Assembly (NCBI GenBank): GCA_001949185.1
Contig: BDGG01000004.1
Location: forward strand, 4,035,549 to 4,099,548
Direction: 5' to 3'
Length of the DNA stretch: 64,000 nt
Source: Ramazzottius varieornatus
Lineage: Eukaryota > Tardigrada > Eutardigrada > Parachela > Ramazzottiidae
Shown here: positions 14,392 to 25,150 of the stretch, in pieces
Layout of the letters: every line of letters begins with the position of its first letter
How positions within the stretch are numbered: the first letter of the stretch is position 1
Translations under genes and position numbers: made by a program
The notes under the pieces: generated by a model
Told to the model about the DNA's origin: nothing
Database searches by the model: none
What the model saw: only the letters and a program-made list of their open reading frames with translations

Positions 14392-16263
14392 ATCGGAACA
14401 GAGCCGTCTTCGGCCCTCGACGTTTCCTTGCCTGTCGCTCCTTGTTCTCGCCTCAGTCAGATCTCTGGCACATCACCTAGAAGATAAGAAATCCAGTGAG
14501 ATAAGCCACATTTACAAGACACGATGACGAAGGAAACAAAAGCAAACGGAAGAAACAAAACTGCCACTGTGCCACAGCCAGATTGCCCATGGAAATTTTG
14601 AGGGGCAATCAATTCTCAAATCAACTGAACATTATAATGCACTTCATTACGTCATGCCCACACGTCACCGCGGAGTAAGTAAACATAGAATTTGCGCCAG
14701 TTTTTGAAAATCGAAGGCTGCGTGTTGCGACTGTTGCCATTTCCGGTATGCCGCGAAATCTTCACCTTTATGTTGCCCTCCTAACTTCAGCCCCAGCTGG
14801 ACGACCGTTTTCTTTAGTGTAACCGATCGGACGTTCGGACAAGGTGGATCTACAGCTGTCAGGTTTGCGGGGCCACGGTTAATACGTTCATACTGTAGAC
14901 GGTACAAAGGCTCTAAGCGCAAGTCGACATTCCCGCGACTATAGGAAACTTGCGGAACTTATTAGGTACCGGAAACCAGGAACAGCAGACGGTACGTAGA
15001 GACCTGCACATCGGGATCCAGAGTTGTTGGCAATCTCTAATGCTACCGGGACTACATGCAACTCGCCAGTCGCCATTGTGTTTGTACAGGAACAGTAAGT
15101 TATCGCAGAAAACTATTCACTTACTGGCAATCAATATATCCAGAGCTTTGTGAGAGGGATTTCTCTCCATTCCATGCATCCCAGATACTCTGTAAGCATG
15201 CAGCATGCTGGGCCTGACCTACGTATAACCCGTCATGCTCCCACACGGATATCCCGCTCAATACGATCCTTTGCAGGCGGGATCTCGAGATCGTTTAATC
15301 GATTGCGACGGTACTCTCCCTATCCTCAGTCTTCGCTACGGAACATACTCCTCGATCAATCGGCACGAGAGTCTTAACCATTTGAGAGCTTTACTACAGT
15401 GGAGCTTTGTTCTCGCACTTTACGAGTTTTACTTTAGGCTAGCACCTCTGGGGACCTACCTTACATACTACAAGCTGCTTCCTCCTTGTTTGTCCCCAAG
15501 CTTCAGTCTGAACTGAATGGTCCACTGACGCTTCCGATTCCGTTTTTCTTGGTGAGTAACCCGCTCGATTGAAACTGAGCAGTTTGTGTCTGAATCTCTT
15601 GGAAGTTCGGGACAACTCTAGACCTGGTCGAGCTTTTCGATTTCGAACACTGGAATAGCTTTGCATAACATGCAGAAGTGCCAGAAGGTGATATAGTTTC
15701 TTTATAGTTCCTCTCAGTCTGTTCCATCCAAATCGGTTTACGATATCAGGTGGATCGACGCTTAAACCATCCGTTCTGCATTTTATTGGTCGTACTACAT
15801 GGTGGCCCATATGGTTTAACGTGTCGTGGGACGGGTTTCCGAAAAGCTGTCCATGTAGTCTGATTAATATAGGGTTCATGGTTCTTCTGTGGTTTTTACT
15901 TAAGTTTATTCTGGAGTACGCAGCAAATGTACTAAATTGGCTTTTTTCTGATTTTCAAGGCTTAGAGTATGATGGGGGATGAAAGCGTCTAATCCATTAA
16001 GGAAGGTGCGAGCTTGACATCCTCTACCCGGCAGCGGATCGATCATCGCTGCAGCGCGCATTAGGGAGTTGCACCCACGCAATGGATGCCGAATATTGTG
16101 GAGCAAAGAGCAGATGGAAACGAAAGCTGATCGATCTTTTCACTAACGACAATAGGCTGGACAAGAAAGATTAGCCTTGTCATTTCCTTTCGTGCATTTG
16201 CCTGCTCCTGTTTTTGTGCGTGTTTCCTGAGACGGAAAAGGTGGCTTTCTTTTGACCTTTTCT
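14392..16263. other. Intergenic region between MED30 and SH3RF
   Basis: It holds the MED30 5' UTR and the SH3RF promoter. A perfect 8-bp stem hairpin (GATTGCCC/GGGCAATC) lies at 14570-14600. A minus open frame at 14665-14922 starts without ATG and shows no known family. Other open frames (15439-15879 minus, 15906-16106 minus) look random. Confidence 0.5.
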
Positions 16264-18294
16264 ATGGAGGATGAAGAGAGCCTTTTAGCGAGGCTGTTGG
16301 AATGTCCGGTAAGTTACACTCTCACCTTCTAGAGTTCATCGGTAAATTTCAATGACCGGATGCTTTTTTCACAGGTCTGTTTCTGCACGCTAACGGAGAA
16401 CAGCCGGGTTCTTCCTTGTCAGCACACCTTTTGCTTGAAATGCTTGCACGATATTTACGAGAAACGACGAGAGAACGTCCTGTGCCCAGAGTGTCGGGTG
16501 AGGCAACTTATTCCATGATTATTGAAGTGTTGACTGATGGGTATTGAACGTTCCATCCATTCTGTTCCTTGGACTATCGAATTTTGCACGCACGTCAAAA
16601 TATGGCCTCATTTGCTCTGTAGACTGTGTTGACCACACCGATCGAACTTTTGCCTCGCAATATCCTCTTGATGCGGCTGTTGGAAGGAATCAAGTCTCGG
16701 CGGAATAGCGTAAACACGTTGTGGCTCAGATCCCCAAATGAGCCAAAACTAACCGCCAAGTCATGTCCCAGTACGCCAGGAGTCACGACAGCCACCAGTT
16801 TTTCTTTCCTGTAAGTATGGAGTGTGTGGCGACCACAGTCTTCCTTCCTTGGTGGTCTTATCAGGCCAACAAAACTTTCTTTGTAAACTACAGTAGTTTT
16901 TTTCTCAAAGTTTGGCCGTCTTACCCTAACTTTCTTCCGTTCTTTACTTTCCAACCGAAATGTTTATATCGTTCACCAGTTTCCGGACGAGATGACGAGT
17001 CTTTCGCCCTCGATTAGTCGGCTTCCACAGGACCAAGTACTGGCACCATTCTAATTGGATTCATTACAGATTTCCGCTCAACGACGCGAACTCACAACGC
17101 TGTACTCCACAGTCGGAAGAGCCCTTCACCGCAAAGTCGACACTGAGCGTAGACATCGAACCCGATATCCTGTCTCGACATTCAAGTGAGCAGCACTTGT
17201 CCCTCGGTATTCCCTCATTGTTTCAAAGACGAACCAGTGCCGTCTCTGTGATCGAGCAACCTCCCCCATGTCCAGATGGTCCTCCATCCTCTCGCATGCT
17301 TGCTGGTCTGAGAGCCAGCCGTACAACTGCCGACCTAGCTAGCACTAACGATCCTTCGGTTAACAATCGATTCATCGAAGTTCCCTCAGTCAGCTTTTCT
17401 CTGGCTGATGCACAAAGTGCATCAAGGTTCGATCAAGCCAACTGGCGCCACCTACCGGGAAACCGTTCACTGCCGTCGGAGAAAGTGATTGCTGGTAGCT
17501 ATTACACCAAAAAGTGTTCTTCGCGGTCAACTGCGCACCAAATACCCCACTGGCAAGTTCTGACGGGCGCAGAAGTCTCGTCGCCGACAAGAACTACGAC
17601 GTTCGAAGTATCCTTCGCGGACCGGGCGGCAAACCATAACAACAGGTCCGGCTTGCCCGGGACGCACTCGTCGAGCTCCCCGAGCTTTTCTTCGGTTGTC
17701 CAACAAGGACGCGAACAACCAAAGGAAAGCCGTTCTTTCATCAAGCAATGGTTCGGTGGAACCAAGCAGCACCATTCTAGTCACGACCTATCAAGGAAGA
17801 TGAATGTGGTGGCGACGACGGCCTCGAACGGACTACTTTCTACAGGGTGAAAACTAATTTCCAAACTTTAAAAACTCCAATCAAAATTATGCCCATGTTT
17901 GATCGGACTTTTGTAAGGTGAACTCTTGACTCTTCAATGTCAGACGCGAAGTGTACTGGAAATTCTACACACTTCTTGTAGAATGTGGTTTGACAATGCT
18001 ATGTCTTTCAGGGTGGCGCATGGGGATGAGCGTTCGAAGAAGCACTATTTCACCTCGGGCCTCCGACCGGATCGCCATCAGAAGCCGACAACATTCGAGT
18101 GCTACCGCTGTGTGACACCCTATCCAGCCAGGAACCACTACGAACTGGACCTGCATTTGAACGACCTGCTGTACGTCCATCAAAGGCATTCTGACGGCTG
18201 GATGAAGGCTACGCATGAACGTACAGGACGTAACGGTCTGATCCCGGTTGCGTTTGTGGAACGGCTACATCCCGGAAAGATGTCTATGTCGTGA
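16264..18294 (+). CDS. SH3RF: SH3RF/POSH-like E3 ubiquitin ligase scaffold with one SH3 domain
   Basis: Five exons: 16264-16308, 16375-16497, 16623-16810, 17070-17846 and 18012-18294, for 471 residues. The RING finger spans about residues 14-56: CPVCFCTLTENSRV, LPCQHTFCLKCL and CPEC. The next exon encodes ELLPRNILLMRLLEGIKSRR, the diagnostic POSH/SH3RF segment after the RING. A long Ser/Thr-rich linker without a known domain follows. The last exon encodes one SH3 domain at about residues 400-460, ending in GRNGLIPVAFVERL, like the fourth POSH SH3 (GLFPGSFVENI). Family members usually have three or four SH3 domains and about 700-900 residues, so this is a reduced form. POSH proteins are RING E3 ligases that scaffold Rac-JNK signalling and traffic. 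No missing SH3 exon is evident in the introns. Confidence 0.88.
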
Positions 18295-19900
18295 TTTTGG
18301 TCTTTTCAAGTATCCTTTATCCCGTCGTTTACTGATTGTTTTATACTTTTACAAAATCTGTTCTGTTTGAGTTGCTGAATATGGTAAATACTGTTGTAAC
18401 CTTGCGGCAGGGCGTAGTTACATGTGAACCCGAACTCGCGAGCAATTTTTTTTTTAGGCTAAGGTCTAAACCCGAAAATATTTGGCTTCACTGTATTGTT
18501 AGTGCTCTTGAGAAAACTCAATGCGGATAAACTTCTACGTCACTTTTTCTTAGAATTTAAAGTTTTTAAGCAATTTCCCGTTCGTCGTTCAGAAGCCTCA
18601 CCCACACCTTTACATATCTGTAAGCCGGCAAAGTATGAAGATGAGAGGTTGTTCACCCTGACAAGCAATCTTTGACGTCTCACATGCGGTGCCTATCGAG
18701 CTGCGGACCTCGGTAGAAACACTCTGAAGATGCATTATTTAATAAAAGAATACAGTAGATATTAGAATATGAGCTAAATTTTATCGTTCCGGTTGTTGCG
18801 AGAGGCTCGAATTGTGAGAACCAATGTATTTTTGATCACAGAGAACTAGTTATGTTGTTCCGAAACCGAGTACTTGAAACATGAATGATTTATAATGTAA
18901 ATCAGCGTTCCACAGTAGTAAAGCTCTGCCAATACGAAGGTAATAAAACCAACTTCAAATTAGTTGATAATTGTCGGTGGAGTAGATAGTCAGGCATTTT
19001 TTACTAGTTTGACAGTGAGAAGAGTTAGTGCACGCAAAAGCCCGCGCATTGGGCGTATACCAACCTTGGTGCCATGGACCATGATTATTTCTGGCATATG
19101 ACACACAGGTAGATCGGTTGTGTAATGATCATGCGTCGATGGTCGGTGTTTTTCGCATCATTATAATCTAGTGCAGCAGGTGCCTTTCACTGGCATACCT
19201 TGATAGTTTCATATTTTAGCTAATCAAGCGGTTTAAATGGCCGTGTGGTGAAGGCAGCCCGGTATTTTCACTGTCATTTTCTTCCTCGAAAATTTATTGC
19301 ATAAAATGACATGATCCAGATTGTTTCATCCCTCTTACATATCCTTTTCACGATACGTCAGATTCCGGAACTTTCACATTCACTTGTCCCTGTCACCAAA
19401 GCTTCGCGTTGAATCTTCCAAGGGGTTCTTCATCCTCGGTCTACTATAGGTACGTTTTCCTCCACGCTGTTGCGATACTAAAGCCCAAATGCCATTATGA
19501 AATTTTGGTGACGTACTATAGAAGAATTCAGGTCGATACCAAAATGGATTTTCGTTTTATTTCCTTATGGGCAGTGAGTTCTCCATGAAAAGTTCTCTCC
19601 GTATAATCAACAGGTCTTCGCATCGTTTTCCCACAGAGTGATACACATTTATTGCTACATTGTGATATATCACACATGCTAATATGACGTTTCGAATGTA
19701 TACGCCAGCCTACTGTAGGTGCGGTTGGATATATATAGCTCCAGATCCGTGATCCATCATATCAATAAAAAACATATATTGATTGAACATTGTCTTTTTC
19801 GCTAGCTTGAAATTTTAAAATAACTATATACTACACGCCCAAAGTGTTTCTAGAAGCCAATATAACGGATCGCACGTAAGGCAGACCTCGTTCCTAACTT
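18295..19900. other. Intergenic, AT-rich
   Basis: It contains the SH3RF 3' UTR in its first part. No open frame of note, RNA gene or clear repeat was seen in the remainder. Confidence 0.5.
18741..18746 (+). terminator. Possible poly(A) signal of the SH3RF gene
   Basis: AATAAA, 447 nt after the stop. It is the first canonical hexamer seen downstream. Confidence 0.3.
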
Positions 19901-19974
19901 CTATTTTTCCAGTTTTAGACGCCTTCATCGACAGGAGCAGAAAGAAGGGAACCCGGAAAACGGAAGAAGTTCGA

Positions 19975-22900
19975 ATGCGCCATTCAAGCTCCACTCCCGG
20001 ACTTCAGCGACGTCGTGATCAGATGCCCTCCGAACAGGTTCAAGCTGACCTGGACACGTCTCTTTGGGAAAACTTTTTCCGGAACCCTTCGAATTCAATG
20101 GTGAACTGTCGAGAACCCCAGCAGACTCCTGAAGAAATTTTCAAGGTAAAAAGGTCGTACTTTTCCCGTTTCAAGAAGGCGGCACTAAGAGACCTGCCTT
20201 TGCGGTTTCGGTTTCGTAACGGCAGATGCCGGATTCTTACATGAGTATAGTTCGCCTTGAACGTGAAATCGGTGTTCTTGAAAAAGTCTCTCAATACGCT
20301 TGAGGGAACCAAGAATCACCACGATGATATAACGGTGAATCTGGCGGCCAAGTTTTGATTACAAAACAGTCCAAGTTCACTGTGCTGCGACGCAGAATTT
20401 TCACCGCACCTTCTACAAGGTTTACAAAAAGAAATTGCACTGGAGAGACAAGAGCCAAATTTTTATAGAGCCCATTTTTTAACTTTTGTTTTCAGAATCG
20501 GTCTGTCCATTTGGCAACACAGCCTCACATTAGTATTTTTCAAGTAGCGTCGGGCTAGCGACTTTGCAATAATATTAGAATGAGAAAGTAAGCACAAGCG
20601 TTTCGCTTGGAGGGCGATACACCGGCTGGCGTATACCAGCTATACTATGACTACGAAGTTAATGGTCAATTGTATTCTGTAGATAGGTTTAGACTGTCTA
20701 TTTTCGCTGCAGACCGTTCAGATGGCAACAACGCTGATACTATTTTCAGCTTCGTTTCCTGCAACAGAAAAAACCCATCATTACGAGCATGTTACGTAAA
20801 GCCTCCTTGCAAAAACTCGCCATGTTCACATGCTTCAGCGATCAGCTGACTGCATGTTCTGAATATTTATGGATTGGTTTGTCAGAGGAAAATACACTAA
20901 ATTCCAACTACATTAGACAGAAAAGCCTTCGTTTTTCGAAGACCATTGCGCGAGTTCTCAGGGATAGTTTGGCGCGCTTGTCTTCTAATTTGCCGGAAAA
21001 TATTCATGCAAACTCTAAATTTAACTCTGTTGATCGTGAACTACCTACTGTACTGGTCAACTGTGAAGGTGTTTACGGAAACTTAAATTGGGTCAGTACC
21101 TGCATCAGCAACTGGGGGTGCTTGTCCCATAACAACATTACGCGGTAAGCTCTCCGCGCAGGTTGAAGTGAGGTCGCCGTAGGTATTAACGCCTGGGTTC
21201 CTGCTGCAGCGGCAGCAATTCTTTAGAGTTCGATGGCATTGAGCTTGCCATTACGATGGATACCAGAGTGGTGGTATCATGCGCCGGTCCGCCAGTGAGG
21301 ACCTGCAAGTAGAAAGACGCGCGTGAGGATGATGCACGTGTATTAGTTTAAGTGGTCGACTCAAGTACGTCCGTAAATCTTACGGTGTCACAATTCAAGA
21401 CCTCTTACCATCAAATATTGTCCTGTGTACGAATACCTGTTGATGCTCAGCTGAAAGTCCGTCCATCAGCAATACCGCGTAGGTGGACGACCCTTTGAGT
21501 ACCTCCAACACGTGAGCACGAGCGTCAATCGCGAACCCTCGGAACCCACGGTCATATGGTGTCGTTGTGTCGTCCTCGGTTCTTCGAGCCGAAAAAGGTG
21601 TTTCGAAAATTCTTACCTTCAAATTTGACGGATCGTTACAGCAAAGATTGTGGTAAACTTTTCTAGCCTCGTTTTTTCCGCGGCGTACTGACACCGCGGC
21701 TATCGACGTAGAAGGTCGCCATCTGAGGTCTTCCGAAGAAGCCCTTGAAGACGGACGATAAACAAGGGACCCGAGCGTTGATACCGCTAAAGGTCTAAAA
21801 AGTACTGAAATTACTTAGCGCAGAAAGCATAAATCCTTGTTCCTGGCCCCTCGGTTTCGGTTCCAACCCAAAATCAAGGAGCTTCGACAGCAGTAGAACC
21901 CTGGAGAAAGTTAGCCTGGTTTATGTTCTATCGCATGGAAGATTCGATTTCTCTGTTCTCAGGTGACAACATCTGCCCGAATTATATCGTCTTGATCTAG
22001 CGCATTCTCTTGGATCGTCTGGGTCTTTTCTTCGAGTTGGCGCGATGTCGATCAGGGTCCAGGATCTGACAACAATGATCAGTCTAGGGTCTGCCAACGA
22101 CGCTGTTGGCCATATTCTTTAACCTGGCGCTCAAAGCCGGCATATTCGAGGTACACGGTGTCATGGACCAACTTAAAGCTCTGTAAGCCATATTTGTATG
22201 GCAAACTGCTGGTCATATTAACTTTTACCTGGCTTTACGTTTTACGGCCAAGGGCCATTCACCCGACGACCACATCTTGGCCAGCTGCGATCGTCCGCTG
22301 GTAATGGCAATGAAAAATCATCTGCTCAAGTTGATGAGTCAGTTTTCATCTTGAACTGCATTTTGCCGATGCTGCACTTGTTGTAGGCCAGTGCTGAGCA
22401 CTTTGAAATCATAGACGGTGCGACTAACTTACATGTACATGGCTCGTTGAATCAAAAGCGGCCATTCCATAGTTTCACTGACTTTTTACTTTCGAAGCCG
22501 GTGTTTTCACAGTTAATCACGTCAGTCTAGTGTTTGAACAGTTATTAGAACAATGCGCCTTATATTCCCAGATTCATCCATTTCGCTATCCTGTTTCATA
22601 ATCGACTGGATTTCAAAACAGAGTCAACCAGAGAATACACAAAAGGAGTTTTGCGTTTGAGAGGGAACGGGCTCAGTTTCAATTGGGTAGGTCCACCTGG
22701 GAGGCCTCCCCTTTCCCGTCACACCACGCCCTTCCGGTGCCTGTGTGAAAAATTTCGATGTTGTTTGTTTGTTGATTGTTGATTAAAAACGAGCCCATTG
22801 TGGGGCCTGAGCCTGAGGCGTCCAGCCAGCGTTTCCATTGATTTTGGAAGGGATCTTTCTCCAACGGTTGTGGAGGATGCTAGTCCTGTTTTCTTGGAAG

Positions 22901-23546
22901 CTCTGTCAGAATGATGCTGCGTAGTGCGGGACTTCGACGGACCTTACCAGTCATGGCTAACTCTGACCGTTCTTTGCAGTGTTACGGATCCTTGGGAAGT
23001 CGACAGTGTTCCGTACGAAAAGCGCCCGTCGTCGTCGGATCTCCTCCGTCATTCTCTTCAGCACAGTCAAATCATCGCGTTCTACCGGCGGATCCTTCTT
23101 CGGCACGTTCCTCCTCGTCATTCCATAAACAAGCAGGCCCAGCTTTGGATCGCTTTCCAGTCTACAATCATCCAGCATCATCGGTGACGGTGAGTGCAGT
23201 AGATTCCAAGTTGGTGTTCCCAGCCATACTGTACGTGCTAATGAGAGTCCTAATACGTCGAATCTCGCTTGGACAGTGTCCCTTTGTCCTGGTAATGCTT
23301 CTAGGTTGTCCGTTCAAGATTCGTGTGGCCTTCCAGAAGGATAACCGAAAAATCTCCTGGCGGTTAGTTCTTGACGCCCCTAAACAATTGACTTGATTGC
23401 GTTGATCTGTGCTTTTGTCGATGAGAACGCGCGCGTCGAAAGTCTGTCTGGCGCAGTTTTCCGTTTCTAATTGGGATGTTTGACCACCGCTGTTTCGTTC
23501 TTAGACTCTCAAGCAGTATCTTAGCAAGATTGACGAGAATGTTTTG
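19975..23546 (+). CDS. Unidentified, weakly supported multi-exon gene
   Basis: Three candidate exons fit together in phase. The first is 19975-20145, starting at an ATG (MRHSSSTPGLQRRRD) after an acceptor at 19912 and ending TTCAAG|GTAAAA. The second is 22980-23189, open for exactly 70 codons between TTTGCAG and GTGAGT. The third starts at 23505 after TTCTTAG and reads TLKQYLSKIDENVL before a possible donor at 23547. The first exon ends SLWENFFRNPSNS...TPEEIFK; the second is Ser/Pro-rich. No family is recognised. The end of the gene is unclear: a further exon after the acceptor at 23671 could be read in more than one frame. It could also supply 5' exons to the ETS gene, but the ETS ATG at 25151 is preceded by its own acceptor. 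Codon use looks coding; the confidence is low. Confidence 0.35.
20146..22979. other. Large intron or intergenic stretch with unassigned open frames
   Basis: Open frames at 20607-20849 (+), 20789-21148 (+) and 21395-21694 (-) are 80-120 codons long with plausible composition but no recognised family. They may be relics of a mobile element or exons of an unknown gene. No splice-consistent model could be built. Confidence 0.35.
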
Positions 23547-23547
23547 G

Positions 23548-25141
23548 TGAGGGACAACAGGAAGGAGACACCAGCTAAGAGTCCAGCCTGTATGGACAAC
23601 AACGCAGGGACCAAGCTTACAGTTTGGCCTCGCGTTGTAAAGACAGGCTTTCCCTTCGAATTTCTGTTATTTCAGAATGGTCTCGTTTTCTTTCTGAAGT
23701 GCAAGAGCTTCGTTGAAGGCGAGATCAACGTCCTCCGTTGCGGAGTCAGTTGTTATTGTCTGCACGTGAGATGCAAGTCGGCAGATTTGGAGGCAACTGG
23801 TGGCGCACTTTGTTGCATACACAAAGCTTGCCAGAGAAAGCGAGGCCTGTTGATCTACAATATCAACATTCAATAATAACACCACATCGTTTGACGAAAA
23901 CCAGTCGAAATATTCAAGAGCGACGTACAGTACGATGATGAGCAACGGCACGGTCAATGTACTTTACATCTTTCGATGCTGCGGAAAAGGCTTAGATTTC
24001 AGTCAGCGTAGGCACTTGAAAGCCTTTGCACTAGTTTTTGCCGGTATTGTCTCGCTGACTCGGCGCAATCTGGGCAGCTCAAAATAGTTCAATCAGACCC
24101 GAGTATTTTGCCGGCACTTTCGAGGGCCAAAGTGGCTTGACCGGCGACGCTAATAGGAAAACACGCGAGAGTCGCGCGACAGATAAGTTTCTGTCGACGT
24201 TGCAAATATTCTCTAAATGCCCTATTATATTCTAGATCGGAATTCCACTCATCTTGACCCCAATTTGGGGCAGAAAATTGCTTTAAAACGGCAAGAATAG
24301 TTCCTCGGAAAACAGATTATTGCACTGTTTTGCGATACAACTTTCAAGTTAATGCAAAGGTTTGCCGGATTGTTTTAGAAAATTATTGAATACTCTTGTT
24401 GAAGTTTCGTCGGTTGGTAGCCCAATGGGATGGTAGAAGGCAGTGAGGGTAATTTTTTGTAGGTAATCGCTAATGCACGGTTGCATTTTTTTCTCGGCGA
24501 GAGGGAGGATCTCTCATCCGTCATAAAAGCCGTGCGCCGCTCAAGTGAAGTTGGCTGGACGTAAATTATGCGGAACATTGAAATGTTCAGCTGTCAGGAG
24601 TAATAATGTCCCCGCTCGACAGTTATCATATTGCAACATGCAACTGTTGTGACTGCGCCTGTAAAACTGCTGACAGATGATCACAGATCGGGCAAGTAAA
24701 GGTCTAATGAGCATCGGCATTTTTGTCCCGTCAGAGCGGTTATGAACGATGAGTGACTTGTTTGTGGCTTCACCGGCCTCTTTTTCCATCGGCGGTAAAG
24801 TGGAGAGGAGGTTTGCTATCGTGACTTCGGGGAACCGCGATATGCTAGACTGCGAACCTGGTCCTGATGAAGTTTTTGTTCGAGCAAGTTGTTTCCTCAA
24901 GTGACGCATACTCTCAGTGTTATTAGCTGGGAACGTGAGCTTTTTGATAAAACGATCTGGCCAGGCTTGGGTGTCGAAGAGTCTAACTCCCAACTAAATA
25001 CTGATTACTGCGGAACTTTTCTGACTGCTTTGTAGCTTCGTGGTTTGAGGGTGTTCCGTTCGACGAATATTTATGTCCAATGGAATTACTGTTGGAATGT
25101 CTTCGTCCTGAGTCCTGACGACTGATATCTTGGTTTTGCAG
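23548..25141. other. Region upstream of the ETS coding start
   Basis: It probably contains the ETS promoter and 5' UTR exon(s), because the first coding exon begins at an acceptor (25141). Overlapping frames at 23667-23957 (-) and 23738-23938 (+) were not called. A short ACCCCAATTTGGGG palindrome lies near 24259. Confidence 0.4.
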
Positions 25142-25150
25142 AACGCCAGA

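Noticed and set aside
14665-14922. 85-codon minus-strand frame upstream of MED30
   Set aside because: It begins at TTG rather than ATG, with stops just upstream. No family recognised, though the codon use is not absurd.
15439-15879. 146-codon minus-strand open frame upstream of SH3RF
   Set aside because: No family, no splice context, and composition looks random.
17838-17850. Stop codon TGA at 17848-17850 as the end of the SH3RF protein
   Set aside because: A donor (GG|GTGAAA) precedes it, and the exon at 18012 joins in phase and encodes a clear SH3 domain.
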